A DNA stretch of 64,000 nt from contig NZ_KB894371.1 in assembly GCF_000374425.1 (NCBI RefSeq), positions 23,199 to 87,198 on the forward strand. The letters run 5' to 3'. Below, in pieces: positions 39,809 to 48,686 of this stretch. The notes beneath the pieces were generated by a model. That model was not told the DNA's origin. It did no database searches and worked only from the letters and a program-made list of their open reading frames with translations. The position numbers and the translations under genes are program-made. The stretch is from Acinetobacter tjernbergiae DSM 14971 = CIP 107465 (lineage in GTDB: Bacteria > Pseudomonadota > Gammaproteobacteria > Pseudomonadales > Moraxellaceae). The number at the start of each line of letters is the position of its first letter. Within the stretch, counting starts at the first letter, position 1.

Positions 39809-41107
39809 TTGGATATTGCAATAATCGGCAGTGGAATGGCGGGACTTGCCTCAGCCAGAATCCTACATGATGCAGGGCATAAAGTGACAATATTCGAAGC
39901 ACTCGCAGGGCGAGGCATGGATAGTCACAGTATTGACTTTGATGGTGGCATAATTGATGCGCCATTACGTGTGATGAATCCCAAGCTTTGGAAAAATACG
40001 CTAAGCCTAGCAAGTTACTTAGGCATAGAAACTTTTCCAGTACGCACATTTATGGCCTGTAGTTGGCTATTTGAAGATAAAACAGATACTTGGTTGACCA
40101 CTTCTCGCAGCCGTATTGGTAATTTCCCAATTATTAATAACCGTAAAGGCATACAGCAATATGGTTGGCGTTTAGTCAAAGGCATGTTGCAATTAAAAAC
40201 CGCCGTACATCAATTTTTCAAATCAGAGAATCAAGACATCACCTTAGCCGAATTCATGAATCAATATCATATTGAAGAAGTATTTTGGCATGGGACAGTA
40301 ATGCCTGTTCTTTATACGATTTGTACATGTCATCCAAAAACGATTGGTGAATGGCCAGCCAAGCCACTATTAGAATTTATTCGCCAACTCACAGAAGGTG
40401 AAGCCTTATTAAGAATGAAAGGTGGAACACCTGCTTTAGTAAATCGTTTAATTGAGGGTATTGCAATCCATAGTGGTTCACCTGTGCATAAAGTCGAGGA
40501 ACAAGGCGATAAAATTTTGGTAGAAAATGAGCAAGGCGAAAGCCAATTATTCGATCGAGTCGTGATCGCAACACCAACGCCAGTGATTGAAAATTTCTTG
40601 AAGCAACCACAATTTGCAGATGATCTTGCGCTATTGAAAAAGTTCCGTTTTGAACAGGGTGATTTGGTTATTCACACAGATCCAATCGTGATGCCGCAAC
40701 GCCGTAAAGATTGGGCGGTATTAAGTTATATGATGGATCGGAATTTTAGTCGCCAGCAATTTACCGTGTGGATTAATTCGATCGAACCAAGCTTGGTTGG
40801 AAAAAATGCCGTATTCCAAACATGGTGTCCTGTGATTGATATTGATCCTAAGAAAATTATTTCTAAGGTGCAACTCACACGTGCTGTTGTCGATTCTGAA
40901 ACGGTTGCGTTGAATAAACAAATCCAGCAACGCCATTTAGACTTAAATCGTAAAGTGTTCTATTGCGGTTCATGGTCATGTGATGGTTTGCCAATTTTAG
41001 AGTCAGCAGTCACTTCTGCAATGCATATTTCTGAAATCTTAGGCGCACCATTACCTTTCGTTGGACTTAAACCAAAAGTTACAGTTGCACCTGAACTCGG
41101 TTATTAA
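39809..41107 (+). CDS. FAD-dependent amine oxidase-like oxidoreductase
   Basis: The 432 residues start with a Rossmann FAD loop AIIGSGMAGLASARILHDAGH and follow the flavin-containing amine oxidase/phytoene desaturase-like pattern, ending with GSWSCDGLPILESAVTSAMHI near the FAD. The start codon is TTG with GGGAC eight bases before it. A methyltransferase gene follows two bases after the stop, so the two are surely one operon. This pairing resembles loci that modify unsaturated lipids, with a desaturase/oxidase plus a cyclopropane-synthase-like methyltransferase. That is an inference; the substrate is unknown. Confidence 0.82.
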   Translation: MDIAIIGSGMAGLASARILHDAGHKVTIFEALAGRGMDSHSIDFDGGIIDAPLRVMNPKLWKNTLSLASYLGIETFPVRTFMACSWLFEDKTDTWLTTSRSRIGNFPIINNRKGIQQYGWRLVKGMLQLKTAVHQFFKSENQDITLAEFMNQYHIEEVFWHGTVMPVLYTICTCHPKTIGEWPAKPLLEFIRQLTEGEALLRMKGGTPALVNRLIEGIAIHSGSPVHKVEEQGDKILVENEQGESQLFDRVVIATPTPVIENFLKQPQFADDLALLKKFRFEQGDLVIHTDPIVMPQRRKDWAVLSYMMDRNFSRQQFTVWINSIEPSLVGKNAVFQTWCPVIDIDPKKIISKVQLTRAVVDSETVALNKQIQQRHLDLNRKVFYCGSWSCDGLPILESAVTSAMHISEILGAPLPFVGLKPKVTVAPELGY

Positions 41108-41109
41108 AT

Positions 41110-41943
41110 ATGGCTTACTTCAAGCAAAGATTGATTGAGAAAGTTTTCGGACATAAATATGCAATTGATGCAAAACGTCTAGGAGATGATTCTCTACTTG
41201 CTTGGAGTAATTTAGGCTATTGGCAAGACCAGCGTCATGATTATCCACAGGCTTGCCAAAGTCTAGCTGATCAAATCGCTACTTCTGTTCAACTCAAACA
41301 ATCTGATCGTGTTTTAGATCTGGGCTGTGGGCAGGGAGCAAGTCTTTTACATTGGCTTAAGTATTACCAGATTCAACAACTCAGTGCGGTTGAGCTACAG
41401 CCCGAATGTGCCAAACGAATTCAGAAACAACTCCCGCAAGTTCAAATTCATTGTGGATCTTTTTTGAATTTAAACCAACAGCATTTTTTAAATTCATTTG
41501 ATGTGATTGTCTGTATTGATGCGGCTTATCACAGTGATTTGAATTCATTTCTTAATTCAGTGTCCCCAATTTTGAATTCACAAGGTCGCATCGCTTTTCA
41601 TTATTTAATGTGGTCAGATGCTTGGCGAGAGAGTTCAAATTTAAAAAAACAACAATATCGTTATGTGCTTAAAAGTGCTGATATGAATTGGCAAAATTTA
41701 ATGGATGAACAACAACTGACACAAAAGCTTATACAAAAAGGATTTACCGAGATTGAAATTCAGGATTTTTCCGAACCTGTTTTAAATGGTTTTGCTGAGT
41801 ATATTAAAAATAAGGGAACTGAGAAAAAACACGTTGACTTGGCACAATTAAAAATCGCAATAACAGCGAGGTTGTGTCGAAAACTCTTCGAAGATGGTTT
41901 AGTTCATTATGTTCAGGTGAGTGCGGTTAAGTCCGCATTTTAA
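41110..41943 (+). CDS. Class I SAM-dependent methyltransferase
   Basis: The SAM-binding motif I reads VLDLGCGQGASLLHW, with a following acidic strand AVELQPECA and VIVCIDAAYHS as motif IV region. The layout recalls cyclopropane fatty acyl phospholipid synthase-like methyltransferases, but I do not see enough to assign a substrate. The ATG is two bases after the FAD oxidoreductase stop. 277 residues. Confidence 0.82.
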   Translation: MAYFKQRLIEKVFGHKYAIDAKRLGDDSLLAWSNLGYWQDQRHDYPQACQSLADQIATSVQLKQSDRVLDLGCGQGASLLHWLKYYQIQQLSAVELQPECAKRIQKQLPQVQIHCGSFLNLNQQHFLNSFDVIVCIDAAYHSDLNSFLNSVSPILNSQGRIAFHYLMWSDAWRESSNLKKQQYRYVLKSADMNWQNLMDEQQLTQKLIQKGFTEIEIQDFSEPVLNGFAEYIKNKGTEKKHVDLAQLKIAITARLCRKLFEDGLVHYVQVSAVKSAF

Positions 41944-41959
41944 TATGCAATTATAAAAA

Positions 41960-41993
41960 CTAAAAAACCTCATAAAGTGTTATGAGGTTTAAT
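41960..41993 (-). terminator. Terminator of tRNA-Thr (minus strand)
   Basis: Stem AACCTCATA/TATGAGGTT (about 41966-41989). Read on the minus strand just after the tRNA, it is followed by a run of T. Confidence 0.75.
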
Positions 41994-41995
41994 AA

Positions 41996-42071
<76 letters not shown>

Positions 42072-42171
42072 AACGTGGCGAGAATTTTACAGAATCTAAT
42101 TAAAAAAACAAGCGAAAAAATAAGCAAACAGAGAAATTTGATTCGATTGTTGAATTTTTGCCAGTTTTGAT

Positions 42172-42498
42172 TCAAGTATTTAGTGCATAGACATAGGAAT
42201 CAATCACTTCACCTGTACTTAAATACGCTTTAACAGGGACACGTTGATAGCCTGCACCTTCGAATTCATCGAGTTTTTGCCAATGTTGTTCTAAATTGTC
42301 TGAGAAAAAGACAAAGCCAGAGACTTGATGTTCGCTTTGATCCAACACAATCCCCGGAAAGCCGAGTTCTGCACCCCAACCTTGTTGTTTCAGTGCGCCA
42401 AATACATGTGCTTCTGCCCAAGTACCACCAATTTTTTCCATGATATGGGCATTGGGACGGTTTGGCCCTAACGTACCGTAAACAAATAAACTAAGCAT
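42172..42498 (-). CDS. Gamma-glutamylcyclotransferase-like (AIG2/GGCT fold) protein
   Basis: The 108 residues begin with the family signature FVYGTL (residues 5-10) and contain the Glu-bearing segment LDEFEGAGYQRVPV expected in the active site. Members cyclise gamma-glutamyl groups, but many small bacterial homologues are untested. It is a single gene between tRNA-Thr and the accessory region. Confidence 0.85.
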   Translation of the reverse strand: MLSLFVYGTLGPNRPNAHIMEKIGGTWAEAHVFGALKQQGWGAELGFPGIVLDQSEHQVSGFVFFSDNLEQHWQKLDEFEGAGYQRVPVKAYLSTGEVIDSYVYALNT

Positions 42499-42678
42499 AA
42501 ATAAATGTAGAAATTAAAAAGGGTAGTTTAGCAAATAGGATAAATCAAGAATGAGAAATTTTTCATTATGAAAAACTACTTTGTGCGATCACTTAAATAG
42601 GTTCATATGTTTTAGAGAACATACTGGTTATAATCAATAAATTCTTAATAGATTTATACAAATTAGGTTAAATAATTA

Positions 42679-43629
42679 ATGAACGATTTAATAACAAGAT
42701 TTTTAAATAATTTTAGCCAGTGGCATGAAGTGGGATTGACAATAATAAAAACCATTATTGCGATTGGAGTGTTGTGCTTGGTTGCCTATCTTTTAACAAT
42801 TAGTTATATCCCTTCAGAGATAAGCTTTGGCGATACACTCATTTTTTTACTCATCTTTGTTGCTTGTTCTCTTGTCTATACAGGATTAAGTATAGTGCTT
42901 TTTTTCTTTGGAATCTCCTTAATGCCTATAGTTTATCTGGTCATTAGTACCGTAGATAAGTATTTGCCACCACATATAAGAATAGGTAAAAAACTTCCCT
43001 TTTCAAAGATTAGTATTCTAACATTAGGAGCATCCCTTTATCTTTTATATACTATTCGTGGTTTGCTGTTATTACATTGGAAAATTAGTTTTTATATAGC
43101 TATTACATCAGCCTTTATTTCTTTGTTCTATTACGCTTTTTATATTAATAGACAAAAGATCAAAGAGTTCAGCAACAAGTTTGAGAACTTAAAAGATATT
43201 ATTGACGATCCAGATGCGAGTGAAAATCTTAAAACATTTGCAAGAACTAAATTAAAAAGATTAGAAACACATATTAAAGACAGTATACAGATTTCTTTTT
43301 TTCTTATTATGACTCCACTTGTTCCTATGTTTTTTATTGGAGATATTGGAAAAGTATTCTTAGATTTCACTATGCAGAAAACAGGTGTACGTATAGATAA
43401 AGCAACACTATACATTAAAGCACCTTATGCCACTTTAATTAACTCACCTAAAACGACGAATAAAGAACTAAACCAATATCAAACCTATATTTTTAAGGAT
43501 ATAAAAGTTTTATTTCAAGGGATTGGCGAAAATACATTAATTTCCTATAAGGTTAAAAATATTGAGAAACAGATCGTAATTCCAAATGAATACATCATAA
43601 TAGAGAGCTCTCGGAAAGTTGATGAGTAG
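42679..43629 (+). CDS. Hypothetical integral membrane protein
   Basis: I do not recognise it. The 316 residues hold about seven hydrophobic segments: one near residues 18-45, two around 55-95, two around 108-155 and a hairpin around 200-235. A basic coiled segment (residues about 160-195) lies between them. The last about 90 residues are soluble with IKAPYATLINSP. Very AT-rich codon use and a lone position next to repeats suggest acquired DNA. Ribosome site weak. Confidence 0.6.
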   Translation: MNDLITRFLNNFSQWHEVGLTIIKTIIAIGVLCLVAYLLTISYIPSEISFGDTLIFLLIFVACSLVYTGLSIVLFFFGISLMPIVYLVISTVDKYLPPHIRIGKKLPFSKISILTLGASLYLLYTIRGLLLLHWKISFYIAITSAFISLFYYAFYINRQKIKEFSNKFENLKDIIDDPDASENLKTFARTKLKRLETHIKDSIQISFFLIMTPLVPMFFIGDIGKVFLDFTMQKTGVRIDKATLYIKAPYATLINSPKTTNKELNQYQTYIFKDIKVLFQGIGENTLISYKVKNIEKQIVIPNEYIIIESSRKVDE

Positions 43630-43694
43630 TTTTAGAGCTTAAAAAGAAATTTTTGAATAAAAACAGATCACTTCTATTTCTTTGAGGGTAAATT

Positions 43695-43720
43695 ATTTTA
43701 CCCCCAGTTATACCCCAACT
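43695..43720. repeat. C-rich direct repeat, copy 1
   Basis: The sequence ATTTTACCCCCAGTTA plus TACCCCAACT recurs at 43889 with one extra C. On the minus strand it reads as two TGGGG(G)TA-type blocks, a pattern seen beside P4-type integrase genes. Confidence 0.6.
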
Positions 43721-43762
43721 ATATCAGGATTCAATAGGGTCAATTGGAAAACATAAGGCAAT

Positions 43763-43797
43763 AAAAAAAGCCTAAACCCTTTAGATTTAAGCTTTTA
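43763..43797 (-). terminator. Probable minus-strand terminator downstream of fic
   Basis: The stem AAAGCCTAAA/TTTAAGCTTT (43767-43795, one mismatch) is followed on the minus strand by a T-run. It lies between the two C-rich repeats. Confidence 0.5.
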
Positions 43798-43888
43798 GGA
43801 CTCTATGAGATATCATAGAAGTAGAGAGGGAATAAACTTATTGGTTTAAATGTATGATAATTAATTAAAATTAAATTTAGTGTTTTGT

Positions 43889-43915
43889 ATTTTACCCCCA
43901 GTTATACCCCCAACT
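43889..43915. repeat. C-rich direct repeat, copy 2
   Basis: This is the second copy of the repeat at 43695, matching 26 bases with a single C insertion and in the same orientation. Starts are 194 bases apart. No coding sequence lies between. Confidence 0.6.
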
Positions 43916-44016
43916 GCATGAGGGTACTTCCTTAGCTATTCAGCTATTGTTCTTACTATAACATGGAAGCCTTGATTGATTTTACCGCTATTAAGATAAA
44001 ACAGCAGAGGTTTCGC

Positions 44017-45133
44017 TTATTGATCACAGTAAAGGCTAAACTGGTTTTCATCACTCGTTAGCAAGTGCAACAGCTTGGGATGCAGAAATAGCTTTTCTTT
44101 CCCGACAGCGATTTCTTCCAGAACTCTTAACTCAACTAATTTTTTTAGATAGGTTGATGCAGCTTGCCTTTTGGCAATGCCTTTGTCCACTAGATTAGAA
44201 ATACGGCAATAGGGGTGTTCAAAAATTACATCGACCAATTCTCGTGAGTAAATCTTTTCAGCACGATTTTTAATGTATTCGATGCTATGTTCATGCAATT
44301 TTCGAATTGCTTTGATTTTGGCAATTGTCCATTCACTACTATTTTTGACTGCTTGGAGCATGAATAAAATCCATTCTTGCCAATTTTCTTGTGTTGTTAC
44401 ACTCAATAGCAGTTCGTAGTATTTAGCTTTATTTTGAATGATAAAACGACTCAAATAAAGAATCGGCAAAGTTAGTAATTGCTGATCCATCAAATACAAA
44501 ATATTAAGAATCCGCCCTGTACGCCCATTGCCATCAACAAAAGGGTGAATCGCTTCAAATTGATAATGAGCCATCGCCATTTTGATTAAAGGATCTATGT
44601 CTTCGTTGTAATGTAGGAACTGATCTAAATTGGATAACAAGTTTCGGATCATTTCCTGCCCGTCAGGCGGTGTGTAGATGACTGCCCCTGTATAGCTATT
44701 TTTTAACGCTGTACCTGTAGTTGCACGGATATCCAAATCAACACCTTTGATCGTCTGGCATATCTCGATAGTGGTACGAGTATTTAAAGGGCGTTCCTGA
44801 ATGGACTGTACGCCTTGATATAGTGCTGTCCTGTATCTTAGAGCTTCTTTAGTAGCATGATCAGCCTGATCTTCATGACCTTGTGCATGTTGGAATAGCT
44901 TATTGGTCGTGGTGACAATATTCTCAATTTCAGAACTATCCTTTGCCTCTAACAATGTGATGATATTAATCAAGATCGTTTTGGTTCGGGATAAGTTTGC
45001 CTGCCTGCTTTAACTCAGCCAAGGCTGCTCTAGCCTCAATACATAACTTGAGTACTATCTTGGTCTCTACATCCTGTTCTGGTGGTAATGGAGGTAGATC
45101 GTTATACGGTTCAGTTGCTTGCCAATGGGACAT
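44017..45133 (-). pseudogene. fic: Fic-domain protein gene broken by a one-base frameshift
   Basis: Fic proteins transfer AMP or related groups to target proteins. The C-terminal frame (TTG 44973 to 44017) has the active motif HPFVDGNGRTGR and, at its start, the inhibitory-type motif SSEIEN. The N-terminal frame (ATG 45133 to TAA 44966, [22 protein letters not shown] and on to LIPNQNDLD) is the usual beginning of Fic proteins of this type. The frames join as [18 protein letters not shown] if one base is removed from the overlap at about 44970-44974. It is therefore one gene with an extra base. The TTG inside the overlap could still give an N-truncated Fic through translational coupling. Confidence 0.75.
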
Positions 45134-45665
45134 CGTATTTATTCCAGTATTTATTGTTATGTCGATAAAAGTTAGAAATATCGACATGATCTATAATGCA
45201 TGTTTACGGCAACAATATAATTAATCAGAATATTTAGTAGTTGCATCAGATGGTTTTTAATAATTATTTAAGTGAATTTTACTTTATTTATATATGTGTA
45301 TTAGTAAAGAAATATCATTTTCCTAAAATTTAACGAAAAATACTAAATAGAACTTAAACGATGATAAGTCTAGTTAGGTAACAAAAAAGATTATTCGATA
45401 GTCAGTAAACGTAGCAGCTAGGCAGCCCTTAGCGTAAGGGAAATTTTGCAAATATATAAAAACCTCCCATAGGTATATACATCGTTAGAGTGATCCATCG
45501 AAAGGATATTCTTAAGTTTAAGGAAATATACTAAATATAAAAACAATTGGTTTTTTGTTAAAAGTCAAACATCAAAACCTTATGAATTATTCAACAAAAG
45601 CACTTGTGGATTCATACAAATGCATGTTATTAATTTTTTATAAGTTTTTGTTTTAGATTATTTAT
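45134..45665. other. Intergenic region fic / Gp2-like gene
   Basis: About 530 AT-rich bases between divergent genes. A small hairpin CCCTTA-GCG-TAAGGG lies at 45426-45440, followed by AAATTTT. No open frame is convincing. Since the next genes look replication-related, an origin or an antisense RNA is possible but unsupported. Confidence 0.4.
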
Positions 45666-46988
45666 ATGTCAAATCATGCTGAAAAAGAAAGAATTATACA
45701 TAATACGTTCGATGAAATGATTGCACGTTGGTCTGTGTCTGGTTTTTATCATGAAAAACTTGTTGAAAAAGAATGGATGACGGATCTTACAAAACTGAGA
45801 AAATTGGAAATTTTTCTCAATAATATTGAACGATTGAAAACAGATTTATTTATTTCTGGTCCAAGTTATTACCGTAATGTAGATGGAGTGGATTTCAAAA
45901 AAGATCCAACAATCATTTTTTATCCAACTCAATACGCAAAAGAAAGTTCAGTAATGGAATGTGTTTTTGGACCTTTAAACTATTTGAGTATATTTGAAAG
46001 TTACTTGGTACAAGAAATTAGTCCAAAAATATTTTTATTTTTTGATGAAAATGATAGTAATTTTGGACGGGTGTTTAAGACAAAAAATCAATACGAACTA
46101 AGAAAACCCATTCAAAAAAAACTGGATGATAAAATTGATATAAAGACTAAATTTCTTAAGGAAACAGGCATACAAACACTTCAAGAGAGTTTTCAACTTG
46201 ATCATGAAGTAATAATTTTTCTGAATAAAAAAGTGGCTGCATATAAAGAGAAAGTTGCTAATCTCAAGTCTAAGAAAAATTTGGAAAGCAAATTCCACAA
46301 AAAGAGAAAAGAGTTTCAACTATATTTTAATGAATTGTTAGCTAAGCATAAGAAATTATTTGTATTTTCTATAAATTTTTATCTTAATGGTGCAAGAGGG
46401 AAATTTGATTTTCCTCAAATAAGAAAAAATTTTTTCAATACCTACCGATTTAATACTAATTTGAAATCCATAGTTGGTTACATGGGGACTTGGGAATTTG
46501 ATCATAAAAATGACTTTTACTTTAGAGTAGTTTTTTTTGCCGAGCATAAAACATCTGAAGAGCAAAAAAACATTGTGGATACAATTATTTATACATGGGA
46601 GTCTTTTGGATTCAAGAAAGGAATGTCACCTTACTCTGAACTTAAATTTACGGCTATGCTAAGTAATATCGGTGAGTCACGAGCAAGTTTGAAAAAACCA
46701 ACTTGTATAATCAGTAAAAATAGTCATAAGCTGATTTCCGACTTTTCTGATATTGTGATCAACTATACAACACTCGCAGAGAAATATTTTTTTCCAGCAG
46801 AATTACAAATTTTTATTTTTGAACATATGCAGGAAAATAAGAAAAAAAAGAATGATAAAGGTATATATGTGATCGAGAATCTTCAATATAGTTTCTCTCG
46901 CTCATTCCGAGGGCACATGAGGAAATCTGATGCTGAAAAACTAACTTTAGCTAATTCAAGCAAAGAAGATGCTTGTGATTCAAGCTAA
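45666..46988 (+). CDS. Hypothetical protein, divergent YagK/YfjJ (Gp2-like) homologue
   Basis: The 440-residue protein has no membrane segment and is Lys/Phe/Asn-rich. A central coiled region (about residues 180-235) precedes a domain whose LFVFSINFYLNG, YMGTWEFDHKNDFYFRVVFF and TIIYTWESFG segments line up by eye with LLFVRVDLGYL, GYAWALEQ...GYHCHLLLIY and VWQMWNSITG of the next gene. So it seems a distant copy of the same Rep-like domain. The His-x-His pair of its neighbour is replaced by Tyr-Phe-Arg, suggesting loss of catalysis. I see no ribosome site of note. Confidence 0.55.
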   Translation: MSNHAEKERIIHNTFDEMIARWSVSGFYHEKLVEKEWMTDLTKLRKLEIFLNNIERLKTDLFISGPSYYRNVDGVDFKKDPTIIFYPTQYAKESSVMECVFGPLNYLSIFESYLVQEISPKIFLFFDENDSNFGRVFKTKNQYELRKPIQKKLDDKIDIKTKFLKETGIQTLQESFQLDHEVIIFLNKKVAAYKEKVANLKSKKNLESKFHKKRKEFQLYFNELLAKHKKLFVFSINFYLNGARGKFDFPQIRKNFFNTYRFNTNLKSIVGYMGTWEFDHKNDFYFRVVFFAEHKTSEEQKNIVDTIIYTWESFGFKKGMSPYSELKFTAMLSNIGESRASLKKPTCIISKNSHKLISDFSDIVINYTTLAEKYFFPAELQIFIFEHMQENKKKKNDKGIYVIENLQYSFSRSFRGHMRKSDAEKLTLANSSKEDACDSS

Positions 46989-47118
46989 GTTTGCTTCATT
47001 GAGTTACGATTGAGTAGTAGCTAGATCTTAATTGGTTTTTAAAGTTATTATTAATATATTAATTATCAATGCCTTATCTTGTTATTGATTGATTCTTCAC
47101 TCATATATATGCGGCATA

Positions 47119-47151
47119 ATTAAAAAACTACAGACATGACTGTGATATGAA
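47119..47151 (+). repeat. Conserved leader element, copy 1
   Basis: ATTAAAAAACTAC, ten variable bases, then GTGATATGAA. An identical pair of blocks with the same spacing occurs at 48128-48160. Both copies sit just before a start codon. GTGATA at 47142 can pair with TATCAC at 47167-47172, next to the ATG at 47176. Confidence 0.65.
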
Positions 47152-47175
47152 TCCTAACATGATGAGTATCACGAC

Positions 47176-48132
47176 ATGAATTTGACTACAGTTCTTTGGA
47201 ACGAATCTAGTATTTGTACTGCGATTGAAGACTTTGTTTACGATGTCTGTTTTGAACAGATCGGTGAACAACAATTCAAACAAACATTGAGTACATTATA
47301 TGAAGCCTTTCAGCATTTCTATTCAGCACAGCTTCACTACGCTGAATCCATCCAGTATTTTGTTCAGTGTAAGTATTGGATTGATCATTTTCTGAATGGT
47401 CAATCTGCATCACATATCTTGAATTTTAATATTCAACAAGTTCAAACCCTATGCTGTGTACTCAGCCAATATAAATATGATTATTGGAATGAGTATGCTC
47501 GCTTTATTCAGCAAGAAGAGCAGAATCGAAGATCACTGCATCAGTATCTGACTAAACTCATAACACATTATTCTGAACTGTTGTTTGTACGTGTCGATTT
47601 GGGTTATCTCAAAGAGCAACAGGTTTATGTTGGTATCGAGAATGTTCAACAACATATGAGTATTTTAAGAAATCGTATAGCAAATCAAGATGGTTGTTTC
47701 ATGGGGTTACAGGGATATGCATGGGCATTAGAGCAGGGTGTAGATAAAGGCTACCATTGCCACTTATTGCTGATCTATGATCCATCGAAACGACAGAATG
47801 ACTGGTATCTCGCTGATCAGGTTTGGCAAATGTGGAACAGTATTACGGGTAATATCGGTGTGCACTTTAACTGTAATACTACGGAATATAAGCAGAACTT
47901 TATGCGGAATGATCGCTTAGGGGTAGGACCTATTCGATGCGACAATCCCGTGGAAGTAAGTAATGCTTTGAATGCTGCCATGTATCTGGTCAATCCTGAA
48001 AAGTATGCACAGTATCTACGAGCAAAGATACCGTATATGCGTAGCTTCGGTACAGGTCAATTTGAAGTGCATTGGCGTAGAGGTGTTGCTCAAACCTTGC
48101 AGCGATGCGGATTTAAGTCAAACAACGATTAA
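47176..48132 (+). CDS. Inovirus Gp2-like / YagK-YfjJ C-domain protein (putative replication initiator)
   Basis: The 318 residues contain a central domain typical of the YagK/YfjJ C-terminal (inovirus Gp2) family: LLFVRVDLGYL, GLQGYAWALEQGVDKGYHCHLLLIYD, VWQMWNSIT and YLVNPEKY. His194-x-His196 in GYHCHL resembles the HUH metal pair of replication initiators. Phage satellites and filamentous phages carry this family. The first about 38 residues (IEDFVYDVCFEQIGEQQFKQ) form a separate small module that recurs at the start of the downstream broken gene. No integrase is adjacent. Confidence 0.75.
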   Translation: MNLTTVLWNESSICTAIEDFVYDVCFEQIGEQQFKQTLSTLYEAFQHFYSAQLHYAESIQYFVQCKYWIDHFLNGQSASHILNFNIQQVQTLCCVLSQYKYDYWNEYARFIQQEEQNRRSLHQYLTKLITHYSELLFVRVDLGYLKEQQVYVGIENVQQHMSILRNRIANQDGCFMGLQGYAWALEQGVDKGYHCHLLLIYDPSKRQNDWYLADQVWQMWNSITGNIGVHFNCNTTEYKQNFMRNDRLGVGPIRCDNPVEVSNALNAAMYLVNPEKYAQYLRAKIPYMRSFGTGQFEVHWRRGVAQTLQRCGFKSNND

Positions 48133-48160
48133 AAAACTACGGCACTCCTAGTGATATGAA
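48128..48160 (+). repeat. Conserved leader element, copy 2
   Basis: Same two blocks as at 47119 with the same 10-base spacer. The spacer differs, but here TCCTAG (48146-48151) can pair with CTAGGA (48169-48174), again forming a hairpin before a start codon (48186). Confidence 0.65.
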
Positions 48161-48185
48161 CAAATAACCTAGGATGTGTTTTCTC

Positions 48186-48598
48186 ATGACGACCTACAAC
48201 GAAGCTCAAACCTTTTGTGAAATTGAAAAATTTATTAAAGATGTGGTGGATGATCAGATCAGTTGTGAACAATTCAAGCAACAAATTGTTCCCTTACTCC
48301 AATTTACTATGTGGACTTAACTTTACGTGATGGTGTGACTTTGCAGGAAGCCATTATTTCAGCCAAACAAATTGATGAACAGAGCAAGGCAGCAGGGTTT
48401 TATCAGGAGGCTTTAGACCATGTGGCACGGCAGGGTTATGGTAACGCCAGCTTTGAGGTGGGAGGTGAAGAGGGGGTGGATATTGTTGAAGAGTTTTACA
48501 TGGATGAAGCAAAGCCAGAGCAGCAGCAAACGCATGACCTGAGCCTTGTTCAGGATATCCAGAAAGGGTTGCAGCAATCGGTTCAGGCTTTGAATTGA
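48186..48598 (+). pseudogene. Small satellite-type gene broken by a one-base deletion
   Basis: Frame 1 (ATG 48186) encodes 44 residues starting MTTYNEAQTFCEIEKF and ends at TAA 48318-48320. Frame 2 (from about 48308) carries on with YVDLTLRDGVTLQEAIISAKQIDEQSKAAG and so on to 48598. Restoring one T in the run at about 48302-48305 would join them as LLQFYYVDLTLRDG. The predicted intact protein has about 137 residues. Its first part, IEKFIKDVVDDQISCEQFKQ, resembles the N-terminus of the Gp2-like protein just upstream. Function unknown. Confidence 0.65.
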
Positions 48599-48686
48599 TT
48601 GTGTGAAAGCAGGACGTTTTTTCTTACAGCGAGCTCTATTATTTGAGCGAAATCGCGCTCGCATCATTGATTGGGAGAAAAACATC

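Larger units (their letters stand above)
43630..44016. other. Non-coding junction of accessory region
   Basis: This interval contains the two C-rich repeats and the minus-strand terminator. No coding frame is present. It may be the remnant end of an integrated element. Confidence 0.45.
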
